Positions 1 to 6,913 of a DNA stretch of 8,291 bases are shown here, one piece after another (the stretch's first letter is position 1; the number at the start of each line of letters is the position of its first letter). The stretch spans positions 1-8,291 of the forward strand of contig CALIMD010000326.1 in NCBI GenBank assembly GCA_938028645.1. Direction: 5' to 3'. Below the pieces are notes generated by a model. That model did no database searches and was not told the origin of the DNA. It saw nothing but the letters and a program-made list of their open reading frames with translations. A program made the translations under genes and the position numbers. The DNA comes from an uncultured Alphaproteobacteria bacterium. Its GTDB lineage: Bacteria; Pseudomonadota; Alphaproteobacteria; Thalassobaculales; Thalassobaculaceae.

Positions 1-1685
1 AAATCACCTAAATGACTATCTTCCTCATCACCTATTGGTGTTTCCAGACTGATGGGCTCTTTGGCAATCTTAAGGACCTTTCTTACCTTATCCAAAGGCA
101 TCACTAATTTTTCTGCTAATTCTTCAGGCGTAGGTTCACGACCAATTTCATGCAACATCTGACGCGACGTTCTAACTAACTTATTTATCGTCTCAATCAT
201 GTGAACAGGAATACGTATAGTTCTAGCTTGATCAGCAATGGATCGCGTAATCGCCTGCCGGATCCACCATGTAGCATAAGTTGAGAATTTATATCCTCTG
301 CGATACTCAAATTTATCAACTGCCTTCATAAGGCCAATATTACCTTCTTGGATTAAATCTAAGAATTGCAGGCCGCGATTTGTATACTTTTTAGCTATGG
401 AAATGACGAGCCTAAGATTGGCTTCTACCATTTCTTTTTTTGCGCGTCCTGCTTCCCGTTCCCCTTTTTGAACCGTCTTAACAACACGACGAAATTCACT
501 GATCGGCAGACCAGAGTTTTCAGATATAGTTATTAAACTTTCTCGTGTCGTTAATATTTCATCAGCTTTTGATTCTGCGAACCTCTTCCAATTACCTCCA
601 GGAAGCGCTGAGACCATCTCCAACCAGTTCGGCTCCATTTCCCGACCGAAATGCTGCTTCATAAAGTCTTTGCGTTTGACTTTATATTTCTCCGCCGATT
701 TCATTAAATTCATATCCAAACTAACCAAATGCTTATTCAGTTTATAAAGTTGCTCTAATAGAGCTTCTAATCTGTTATTATTTAGTCTCACGCCATCCAT
801 CAGCTCTACCAACTCATCCTTAAGTTTGGCGTAACGCTGCTCACTTTGGGCAGTCAGTGCTTCCCCCTTAAACATTCTTGATAGCCGCCTGTCTTGAACC
901 TTTTGAAGTTTACCAAAAACTATTTTGATAGCATCGAGGTTTCCCATAACCTGAGGCATCAAAGACGCCTCCATGGCTGCTAAAGACATATTATTTTCTT
1001 CTAAATCTTCCTCTTCTTCTTCATCATCGGAGGTATCCTCGACTGCACCATCATTCAATCTTGCAGCAGCAGTTGAAGCCGCAGCAGCAGACTTTGCAGC
1101 CAATGCTTGCGCCTCTGGAGTGGCAGCATAAGTCGAGTCAAGGTCGATCACATCGCGAAGAAGCACCTCTTCCGCTTTGAGCATATCTCGCCACTGCACT
1201 ACCGCCTTAATTGTAAGGGGACTCTCTGCTATTCCGCCAATCATCAATTCACGACCAGCTTCTATTCTTTTGGCTATCGCTATCTCGCCTTCCCGCGACA
1301 ATAACTCAACCCCACCCATTTCACGTAGATACATTCTGACGGGATCATCCGTTCGTCCCACATCATCTTCAGCGACATTTCCTTGAACAGCACCATCCTG
1401 CTCATCTTTCTGACTAGTGTTAGCCTCTTCTGTTTCCTCATTTTCAATGACGTTGACGCCCATCTCACTTAATGATGACATAACGTCTTCAATTTGTTCT
1501 GAGGTAAATTGTATAGGTGGCAAGGCAGAATTAACCTCATCATGGGTCAAAAACCCTCGTTCTTTTCCCTTTTTTATGAGATTTTTTACAGCAAGGTTAG
1601 TTGTATCCATTAAAGGACCATCTGAACTACCTTCCTCTGTTTGCCTGTTATCTTGATCAGTGGTTGCCAGCGCTGTTTTTGCCAT
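1..1685 (-). CDS. rpoD: RNA polymerase primary sigma factor RpoD (sigma70), C-terminus cut off by window edge
   Basis: Housekeeping sigma factor that directs RNA polymerase core to -35/-10 promoters. About 561 codons are visible, read from the reverse strand. The N-terminus (MAKTALATTD) leads into region 1.1 (LTHDEVNSALP, then SEQIEDVMSSLSEMGVNV). Region 1.2 starts near residue 114 (DPVRMYLREMGGVELLSREGE). A long non-conserved insert follows, with an Ala-rich patch and a run of Asp/Glu around residues 217-235. Region 2 starts near residue 420 (VEANLRLVISIAKKY) and includes the -10 binding and melting segment with YATWWIRQAI, followed by the start of region 3 (EPTPEELAEKL). The frame runs off the left edge at GDEEDSHLGD, so the end of region 3 and the -35-binding region 4 lie outside. 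An in-frame ATG three codons upstream (1692-1694) is an alternative start; GGGAAG just before 1685 favours the chosen one slightly. It lies 54 bp after dnaG in the same direction. Confidence 0.97.
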   Translation of the reverse strand, partial: MAKTALATTDQDNRQTEEGSSDGPLMDTTNLAVKNLIKKGKERGFLTHDEVNSALPPIQFTSEQIEDVMSSLSEMGVNVIENEETEEANTSQKDEQDGAVQGNVAEDDVGRTDDPVRMYLREMGGVELLSREGEIAIAKRIEAGRELMIGGIAESPLTIKAVVQWRDMLKAEEVLLRDVIDLDSTYAATPEAQALAAKSAAAASTAAARLNDGAVEDTSDDEEEEEDLEENNMSLAAMEASLMPQVMGNLDAIKIVFGKLQKVQDRRLSRMFKGEALTAQSEQRYAKLKDELVELMDGVRLNNNRLEALLEQLYKLNKHLVSLDMNLMKSAEKYKVKRKDFMKQHFGREMEPNWLEMVSALPGGNWKRFAESKADEILTTRESLITISENSGLPISEFRRVVKTVQKGEREAGRAKKEMVEANLRLVISIAKKYTNRGLQFLDLIQEGNIGLMKAVDKFEYRRGYKFSTYATWWIRQAITRSIADQARTIRIPVHMIETINKLVRTSRQMLHEIGREPTPEELAEKLVMPLDKVRKVLKIAKEPISLETPIGDEEDSHLGD

Positions 1686-1714
1686 ACTTCCCATCCATGT
1701 TGCTCGCCGTTAGT

Positions 1715-1743
1715 ATTTTAACCGCTTTTTTAAGAAACATCAA
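1715..1743 (-). promoter_or_regulatory. Candidate sigma70 promoter for rpoD, overlapping the dnaG stop
   Basis: On the minus strand TTGATG (1738-1743) is separated by exactly 17 bp from TAAAAT (1715-1720). This is a good match to TTGACA-17-TATAAT. The -35 box overlaps the dnaG TGA stop. Transcription would begin near 1708, leaving a short leader of about 15-25 nt before either candidate rpoD start. It would allow rpoD expression independent of dnaG. The call rests on consensus match only. Confidence 0.5.
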
Positions 1744-3587
1744 AGAACATCTTCGACGTTTGAGCTATCATTAACTGCCACCAGTGCAGCTCTTAATGAA
1801 GTTAACCTATTCCAATTAATTTCATTGAACTCCTCCTCTACAACTTTTTGTGCTGCAGAAAGTTGTTCCTCAAGTTGATATTTTCCAATTCTAGCCAAAA
1901 GTTCTCGGACACCAGATTTAGCCAGTGCCTCCGAAGCATTACTACGAGCGAATGCAGCATGACGTAAAACGCTAGAGTTCAGAATACCTCCAACCTCTTT
2001 ATCATACCCCCGTTGAGAAAGATGGTCCTGTATATCCCTCACTTCAAGACCTTGCGCCATTGATGTGATGTCTAAGATGTCTAGGCGGAGTTTGTCAAGA
2101 AACGGATCCACGAAATCTAAATAACCTAACGCTTCCCCAAAATCCTCAATAAGCCCAGGATGATTTATGAAAGCAGCCAAAATTGTCTGCTTCTGCCGCA
2201 TAGCCATAACATTTGATGTATTTATCTTTGAAGATCCACTATCTAATAGATCCCGTCTATTCCATTCTTTGTAACCAGAATTACTCTTTTTTCCCCATGT
2301 TGTATTTTTAAACCCATTCAAATGTTCTCTTACTTGTCTAATTTTTTGTTCTGTATAATCTTTATAAGCCTCTTGAACTCCCCGGTCTGATATCTCTTTA
2401 ACCTTACCCCGGATTCGTTTGAAGAAGTCCGCCAATCGTTCCGGCGTATTAGTCTGCCGTTTTCTAAATTCTTGGTCCCATATAAAATCTGCTAAGCTAA
2501 TAGAGCGTGTTAATACATCCTTAAAAGCTTCTATTCCCAATCTTTTTATCAAATCATCTGGATCTTCCCCGGGAGGTAACATTGAAAAACACAACGAATG
2601 GCCAGGTTTCAAAATGGGCAGAGCTCTATCGGCCGCCCTAACTGCGGCTCGTAAGCCAGCTTCGTCGCCATCAAAACAAATAAATGGTTCTTTACCGAGT
2701 CTCCATAACTCATTTATTTGATCCTCTGTAAGGGCCGTTCCTAGAGGTGCCACAGCATTGGCAATACCCGCTTCTGCAAGGGCAATTACATCCATGTAGC
2801 CCTCTGTTACAATTATTTTCTTTTGTTGGGATGAACTTTCTCTAGCCTGACTTATTCCATATAAAATTCTACCCTTCTGAAATAAAGGTGTTTCAGGAGA
2901 GTTAAGATATTTGGGCTGACTTTCACCAATTGTTCTAGCTCCAAATGCTATCACCTGGCCCCGTCTGTCACTTATTGGAAACATTACCCGGTTACGGAAG
3001 TAGTCGTAGTGTTCTCTATTTTGCTCCGAGACACGAACCAGACCTGCTTCAGCTAACAGACTAAGGTCAATCCCCTTTTGCCTCATAGCATCTTTAAGGC
3101 TGTGCCTTCCTCCTAAACTAAAGCCAAGTCGGTATTTTTTTATTACATTTTCCGAGAGCCCCCTATTTTTGAGATAAAAAAGACCATCTTGTCCCACACT
3201 GCTCCAAAGAAGCTCTTCATAAAATTTGCATGCTTCCTCGTTGACATCCTTTAGGGTTTTTCGGCGCTTTTCTCGCAAGCGCATTTCGGGAGTTTGTGAC
3301 GGCATCTCTAGGCCGGCTATTGCAGCAAGTTTTTCAACAGTTTCTGGGAAATTTAAACCTTCTGTTTCCATCGTAAATTTGATGATATCTCCATGCGCTC
3401 CGCATGCGAAACAATGATAAAAATTCTTATCATCGACTATTGATAAAGATGGCTTAGTGTCGTTATGAAATGGGCAAACGGCCAAAAATTCGTTGCCCCG
3501 CTTAAGTAGTTTGATTCGCTTGCCAACTATTTCAGAAACACGAATCCGTGATCTTATCTCATCCAAAAATTCAGGGGCGAAGTTCAT
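1740..3587 (-). CDS. dnaG: DNA primase DnaG
   Basis: Synthesises the RNA primers for replication and is recruited to the fork by the DnaB helicase. The 615-residue protein has the full family layout. The N-terminal CHC2 zinc-binding domain has ligands C38, H41, C59 and C62 (CPFH ... CFAC). The RNA polymerase domain follows, with YFRNRVMFPI and then the TOPRIM fold: E262 in EGYMD, and D306 and D308 in DGDEAG, which act in metal binding and catalysis. The tail from about residue 450 is the less conserved helicase-binding domain. Length is normal (E. coli has 581). The start is fixed by an in-frame TAG directly before the ATG. The best Shine-Dalgarno-like sequence (AGAGGA) lies about 13 nt upstream, rather far. 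rpoD follows directly, the conserved replication/transcription initiation pair; rpsU, present in the E. coli operon, is absent here. All key residues are present. Confidence 0.98.
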   Translation of the reverse strand: MNFAPEFLDEIRSRIRVSEIVGKRIKLLKRGNEFLAVCPFHNDTKPSLSIVDDKNFYHCFACGAHGDIIKFTMETEGLNFPETVEKLAAIAGLEMPSQTPEMRLREKRRKTLKDVNEEACKFYEELLWSSVGQDGLFYLKNRGLSENVIKKYRLGFSLGGRHSLKDAMRQKGIDLSLLAEAGLVRVSEQNREHYDYFRNRVMFPISDRRGQVIAFGARTIGESQPKYLNSPETPLFQKGRILYGISQARESSSQQKKIIVTEGYMDVIALAEAGIANAVAPLGTALTEDQINELWRLGKEPFICFDGDEAGLRAAVRAADRALPILKPGHSLCFSMLPPGEDPDDLIKRLGIEAFKDVLTRSISLADFIWDQEFRKRQTNTPERLADFFKRIRGKVKEISDRGVQEAYKDYTEQKIRQVREHLNGFKNTTWGKKSNSGYKEWNRRDLLDSGSSKINTSNVMAMRQKQTILAAFINHPGLIEDFGEALGYLDFVDPFLDKLRLDILDITSMAQGLEVRDIQDHLSQRGYDKEVGGILNSSVLRHAAFARSNASEALAKSGVRELLARIGKYQLEEQLSAAQKVVEEEFNEINWNRLTSLRAALVAVNDSSNVEDVL

Positions 3588-3614
3588 CTAACAGCGACTA
3601 TCCTCTAATTTCTG

Positions 3615-3634
3615 ATTATAACCCGATTATTATA
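3615..3634 (-). promoter_or_regulatory. Two tandem TATAAT boxes upstream of dnaG
   Basis: On the minus strand perfect -10 hexamers occur at 3629-3634 and 3615-3620, about 28-42 bp before the dnaG start. Neither has a convincing -35 at 16-18 bp: TCTTTC/TTCTTT lies before the first and ACACTC before the second. A dnaG(-rpoD) promoter here is likely by position, in the 123-bp gap after phnM, but which box is used cannot be told. The stretch is AT-rich, so one or both could be chance. Confidence 0.4.
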
Positions 3635-3710
3635 AGAGAGTGTGATCGTAAGAAAGAACTAGTATGACTGAATAAAAAGCAAAATGCGAGTCGACAGTGG
3701 AGTAAGCTAT

Positions 3711-4877
3711 TTAAACATACCGAGATTGATAAACTATATTTCCGGCAACAATTGTTGCCGCTAACCGAGAGTATCTTGGAGCTGTTACGTCCAATAAAAC
3801 CAGGTCTGCCCTTTTACCTTCAACTATCTCTCCACGATCGAAAAGATTAGCTGCATATGCCGCGTTTTTCGAAATCATATCCCAACCAGAGGAAAAATCC
3901 ATTATCTCTTTCTTGGCCAATACTGCTGGGGCATTAATAAGTGAAGGATAATAATAATCCGAACAAAGGATGTTACCCAAACCTTTCCTAATATTATCAG
4001 TTGCCGACAAACCAGATGCTCCCATATGACTGCCTCCGCGGATAATATTTGGTGCGCCTAAAATAATATTATTTTGCAGTCTCCCAGCTTCATTAATGGC
4101 CTCCTCAGTTTCTGGAAATTCGGCAATTTTGCATCCAATTTTATTGAAAAACTCCCTTTGTTTAGAGGTCTCATCGTCGTGGCTAGCCATAGGAATTCCA
4201 CTATCGAGGGCTCTCCGTGATAATCGCTTTATTGCTGGTTTAACTTCCTCTTTTCGATCGCTTAGTTTTTTTGTTAATGCTATGAATTGCTCCGCCGTTA
4301 ATCCGGTTCTTTCGACAAACCGGGCGAGCGACTGACCCGTTTCAATTTTCCTCAACATAGAAGGCATGTGGTCATTAAAGGCTAAGAAATCTATTCTTTT
4401 TCCATCCAGCCAGTTCTCTATTTCTTCAACGGCTTCAAGGTTATAGGTCTCAAATCTCAGATGGAATTTTGTAGAACAAAAAAAGTTACTTCTTAATCGC
4501 TCCAAACATTCTATAAGCTCAATAGTAATATCTCGGCCTCTTAAACCCGGCTCCCATGAATATGTTATCCCATGAAAAGCTGTAGTAATGCCATTGCTTA
4601 CAAGCTGTCGGTCAGTTTCAAAAAGGGCCATATCCAGCGGGAATGCAACACCAGGGCGAGGCATAATTTGACGTTCAAAGGCATCTCCGTGAAGGTCTAC
4701 AGCGCCGGGAAGCACCCTCAATCCCGAGGCATTGATGCTTTGTAGTTTTGAAGCTGAAAAATCACCAATGGTGTCTATAAAACCGTTACTTATTTTTAAG
4801 TCTGTCTCCACAAAGGTCCCGTCAGGCATTAAAACACTACCTGCCTTGATGATAAAACTATCCCTTTTCTGGAGCAT
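3711..4877 (-). CDS. phnM: PhnM-family amidohydrolase (alpha-D-ribose 1-methylphosphonate 5-triphosphate diphosphatase)
   Basis: In the C-P lyase pathway PhnM removes pyrophosphate from ribose 1-phosphonate 5-triphosphate to give the 5-phosphate that PhnJ cleaves. The 388-residue length is near E. coli PhnM (378). The N-terminal beta-sandwich half is followed by the PhnM signature VDLHGDAFERQIMPRPGV (residues 60-77), with H63 and D65 as probable metal ligands. Further metal-site candidates are H139 (KFHLRFET), H233 (ASHDDET) and D307 (CSDYYYPSL); IIRGGSHMG (278-286) is also typical. The C-terminus closes with the GKRADLVLLD strand seen in amidohydrolases. The start has GAGGA nine bases upstream. 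It is divergent from the DUF1045 gene across 57 bp, which supports a phosphonate role, but none of phnGHIJKL is in this window. The substrate is therefore assigned by family, and a related phosphoribosyl substrate is possible. Confidence 0.88.
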   Translation of the reverse strand: MLQKRDSFIIKAGSVLMPDGTFVETDLKISNGFIDTIGDFSASKLQSINASGLRVLPGAVDLHGDAFERQIMPRPGVAFPLDMALFETDRQLVSNGITTAFHGITYSWEPGLRGRDITIELIECLERLRSNFFCSTKFHLRFETYNLEAVEEIENWLDGKRIDFLAFNDHMPSMLRKIETGQSLARFVERTGLTAEQFIALTKKLSDRKEEVKPAIKRLSRRALDSGIPMASHDDETSKQREFFNKIGCKIAEFPETEEAINEAGRLQNNIILGAPNIIRGGSHMGASGLSATDNIRKGLGNILCSDYYYPSLINAPAVLAKKEIMDFSSGWDMISKNAAYAANLFDRGEIVEGKRADLVLLDVTAPRYSRLAATIVAGNIVYQSRYV

Positions 4878-4897
4878 GCTAGGCTTTCCTCATAAAT

Positions 4898-4926
4898 TTG
4901 ATGTTAATATTGATAGTCACTATAGT
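4898..4926 (+). promoter_or_regulatory. Candidate promoter for the DUF1045-GNAT unit, with an embedded palindrome
   Basis: TTGATG (4898-4903), exactly 17 bp, then TATAGT (4921-4926) gives a good sigma70 match. An 11-bp perfect palindrome, ATAGT-C-ACTAT (4913-4923), overlaps the -10 and could be a repressor half-site pair. It also sits in the upstream region of the divergent phnM. Expected transcription start is near 4933, almost on the first ATG (4935), so the mRNA would be leaderless for that start, or have a leader of about 20 nt for the ATG at 4956. Regulation is inference. Confidence 0.5.
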
Positions 4927-4934
4927 CCGAAATT

Positions 4935-5675
4935 ATGGGAGTTCTATATAAACGAATGAAAACTTCACTTAAACCTGCGAGCGACACACAGCGATTTGCC
5001 ATTTATTTTGCACCTGAAATTGATTCGAACCTGCACTCTATTGGAAGTCAGTGGTTAGGACGAGATTCAAGTTCCGGTCAATCCATAGAGCAACCAAACA
5101 TAAAAGGGATATCATCAAGCTATTTCTATAGTGTGACAAAAACGCCGAGGCGGTACGGTTTTCATGCGACTTTAAAAGCTCCATTTCGACTGAATAAAGA
5201 GTTCACATTAAAGGATCTTTGTTCACAAATTCAAAGATTATCCGCTCTCAGTAAAACTTTTTCTATAAATTTAAAGGTGCGAAAACTTGGACATTTTATC
5301 GCCTTGATGATGGATCCAAACGAACAAAAAATGCAAAATTTAGCATCAAAGTTAGTTGAAAATCTCGATCATTTCAGAGCTCCCCTTCATCAAGAGGAAA
5401 TAGATAAACGCCGAATCTCAGCCCTGACCACTAGCGAGAATGAAAATTTGCTCAACTGGGGTTATCCATACGTCTTCAATGATTTCCGTTTTCATATAAC
5501 ATTAACGGAGAAGATCCAGTGCCAATCAAACCGAGAGTCTATGGTAAGCGCAGCCTCTGCACATTTTTCTGGGAGTTTAGAAAATACCATAAAGGTAAGC
5601 TCTATTTCACTTTTTGTTCAAGAAAGTTCAGAAGCTGATTTTCTACAAATTCAACAATTCGCGCTCCAGGAATGA
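4935..5675 (+). CDS. DUF1045 family 2H phosphoesterase-like protein, phosphonate-operon associated
   Basis: This matches the DUF1045 / 'putative phosphonate metabolism protein' family (TIGR03223), which is found beside C-P lyase genes. Family blocks are visible in order: RFAIYFAPE (20-28), GSQWLGRD (37-44), RRYGFHATLKAPFRL (72-86) and WGYPYVFNDFRFHITLTEK (175-193). The two HxT motifs, H77-A-T79 and H187-I-T189, are the catalytic signature of 2H phosphoesterases (LigT/CPDase fold). They suggest hydrolysis of a cyclic or 2',3'-type phosphodiester, though no reaction is shown for this protein here. The second ATG at 4956 (MKTSLKPASD) is a serious alternative start: nothing resembling a Shine-Dalgarno precedes 4935, while GGGAG lies 14 nt before 4956. 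The stop overlaps the start of the acetyltransferase gene as ATGA, so the two are translationally coupled. A cytoplasmic location is likely, as no signal peptide is seen. Confidence 0.88.
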   Translation: MGVLYKRMKTSLKPASDTQRFAIYFAPEIDSNLHSIGSQWLGRDSSSGQSIEQPNIKGISSSYFYSVTKTPRRYGFHATLKAPFRLNKEFTLKDLCSQIQRLSALSKTFSINLKVRKLGHFIALMMDPNEQKMQNLASKLVENLDHFRAPLHQEEIDKRRISALTTSENENLLNWGYPYVFNDFRFHITLTEKIQCQSNRESMVSAASAHFSGSLENTIKVSSISLFVQESSEADFLQIQQFALQE

Positions 5676-6160
5676 AAATAACCCTGCGCCACGGTAGCAG
5701 TTTGGACGATATTATTTGCCAGGCTATCATCGATCTGGCATTGGATGACCCGGCTATTGCCAATCCAGAGACCCGGTCATCAATAGAACATCAAAAGCGA
5801 TTTCGATTACCAAAACTTGGGGGTCGTAGACTTATAGCCAGCATCGATAGAGAAAACGTGGCTTTCGTAGATTATTTGATTGCAAAACAGCATGTAAAAT
5901 ATCTTTTTGTTCACCCTAGCTACCAACGGAACGGTGTTGGCGCGATTTTATTAAACTCGGTACAAGAGCATATAAAGGATGCTATCAGTGTAAATGTTTT
6001 ATCTACTAATGAGAAAGCTGTTCTCTGGTATCTCGGCCGTGGTTTCAAAGTATCAAATTGCTGGTTAGAGCGTTTCAACGGCAAAAAAACCGGCTGGCTG
6101 AAACTTACGCGTGCACACGTTATGCTGCAATCACAGAGACCTTCGAAGCCGTTGAAATAA
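5672..6160 (+). CDS. GNAT family N-acetyltransferase
   Basis: The 162-residue protein has the acetyl-CoA binding core of the GNAT superfamily. Motif A is YLFVHPSYQRNGVGAILL (77-94), with the pyrophosphate-binding Q/RxxGxG/A loop Q85-R86-N87-G88-V89-G90. Motif B is VNVLSTNEKAVLWYLGRGFKV (108-127), with the usual Asn before the helix and the Y..GF strand end. The acceptor substrate cannot be read from the sequence. The context, coupled through a 4-bp ATGA overlap to the DUF1045 gene and next to phnM, makes an aminoalkylphosphonate N-acetyltransferase role like that of PhnO worth considering, but the protein is not closely recognisable as PhnO. AGGA directly abuts the start, too close for a standard ribosome site, so coupling to the upstream gene is probable. 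The last 41 bp overlap the convergent ParB-fold gene on the other strand. Confidence 0.85.
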   Translation: MKITLRHGSSLDDIICQAIIDLALDDPAIANPETRSSIEHQKRFRLPKLGGRRLIASIDRENVAFVDYLIAKQHVKYLFVHPSYQRNGVGAILLNSVQEHIKDAISVNVLSTNEKAVLWYLGRGFKVSNCWLERFNGKKTGWLKLTRAHVMLQSQRPSKPLK

Positions 6161-6566
6161 CAACGCAATTGATAACTTTGATTTTACTATAAATACAAGC
6201 AGATAGTCTGTGATTGCCATCCACCACCCTATTTTCAGCTATCGTAACTGTAACTTTTTCTAAGTCAGCAAATTTTATCAACCATGCAACCCTCGCGGCA
6301 TGGGTCTGGGCCGTCATATAGCTATTGGGATCTCTAGATTTCTCAGGCGCTAAAAAGCACCCTGTTTCAATCGCATGCTTTATATCTCCAGTTACCATTG
6401 CTCGATCAGTATTCATCCATTTCGGGTAACGCGATATTCGACAATCAAGGACAACCTCTTCAATGCGGCGTTGGAGTATTTTTATTGGCATAAGGGTTCT
6501 TTCGCGCACCAGCTGGGTCACGTTCATACGATCCAAATTTCGAAACGCATAAACTATTGATTTCAT
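6120..6566 (-). CDS. Small ParB/sulfiredoxin-fold protein, function unknown
   Basis: This is a 148-residue protein. Near the C-terminus VTVTIAENRVVDGNHRLSAC (residues 105-124) matches the ParB/Srx domain hallmark (I-x-DGxHR-x-A-A), with D116, G117, N118, H119 and R120. In related proteins this segment binds nucleotide or contributes to nuclease or phosphotransfer activity. It lacks the helix-turn-helix half of plasmid or chromosome ParB, so a partition role is unlikely. The N-terminal half (VTQLVRERTLMPIKILQRRI) is not recognised. ATG at 6566 has no Shine-Dalgarno; M14 (ATG ending at 6527) is an alternative start with a weak GGA before it. It runs convergently into the acetyltransferase gene with 41 bp of shared 3' sequence. 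Being flanked by a gene-free stretch, it is probably transcribed on its own. A real gene is likely given the coherent motif, but not certain. Confidence 0.65.
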   Translation of the reverse strand: MKSIVYAFRNLDRMNVTQLVRERTLMPIKILQRRIEEVVLDCRISRYPKWMNTDRAMVTGDIKHAIETGCFLAPEKSRDPNSYMTAQTHAARVAWLIKFADLEKVTVTIAENRVVDGNHRLSACIYSKIKVINCVVISTASKVSVIAA

Positions 6567-6910
6567 GTAAAAATTTTTGTGTTCTGACTTTATTTGGATT
6601 CAAAAAGCACGCGGTTATATGTTGTAAAACTTACTGATTCACAAATGCAAAAAGCGACTATCTGGAATGCAAAAAACGCATGGCCGAAAATCTAAAATAT
6701 CGGGGCGTAACCACCATGATAACTCGTTATCTTTGACGCAAATATAAGAATTTACTACCTATATCCAAGAAATTAATTTGTATCTTAATAAAACCTTGGA
6801 CTAAACTCCCTAAAGTAGGCTTATGTAACGGAAAAGACACATTGGCCGCGTTAGGGAACCGTTTGGGGACGTAACGTTATAACTATGTTGAGCTATCGGG
6901 GGATTTAGTC
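6567..6910. other. Gene-free stretch of 344 bp between divergent genes
   Basis: AT-rich intergenic DNA separates the minus-strand ParB-fold gene from the plus-strand small gene. It must hold the promoters of both. No clear TTGACA/TATAAT pair was found for either: TATAAC (6878-6883) is the best -10 for the rightward unit but lacks a -35. Small symmetric elements are present: AAAAATTTTT (6569-6578), TAACGTTA (6872-6879) and the overlapping GTTATAAC (6876-6883). CCAAG and CTTGG face each other about 30 bp apart near 6768-6799. No tRNA-like fold or credible additional ORF was seen. Confidence 0.6.
6644..6679. repeat. Imperfect short direct repeat AATGCAAAAARCGC
   Basis: AATGCAAAAAGCG (6644-6656) recurs as AATGCAAAAAACGC (6666-6679), 22 bp apart, start to start, or about two helical turns. 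That spacing would put both copies on the same DNA face, as for a dimeric regulator. The A-tract makes chance a fair alternative. Confidence 0.35.
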
Positions 6911-6913
6911 TTG
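6898..6913 (+). promoter_or_regulatory. Ribosome binding site that fixes a TTG start
   Basis: GGGGGA (6898-6903) lies seven bases before TTG (6911-6913). No ATG in this frame lies nearby upstream, so this strong site supports TTG as the true start of the 93-residue gene. Confidence 0.6.

Noticed and set aside
1107..1656. Several short open frames on both strands here
   Set aside because: They lie inside rpoD in other frames and have no family motifs or ribosome sites; the rpoD translation explains the whole stretch.
2419..2721. 100-codon plus-strand open frame
   Set aside because: Antisense to the TOPRIM-encoding part of dnaG, with low-complexity Ser/Lys composition. It is a shadow of a conserved gene.
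3680..3700. GCATTTTGC followed by a T-run downstream of phnM on the minus strand
   Set aside because: The stem would be only three base pairs, too short for an intrinsic terminator.
5920..6168. 82-codon minus-strand open frame
   Set aside because: Antisense to the GNAT acetyl-CoA-binding motif, in a different frame from the ParB-fold gene, with no motif of its own.
6120..6566. Chromosome-partition ParB
   Set aside because: Too short, no helix-turn-helix domain, no ParA neighbour and no parS-like sites seen. Only the ParB/Srx catalytic-fold signature is present.
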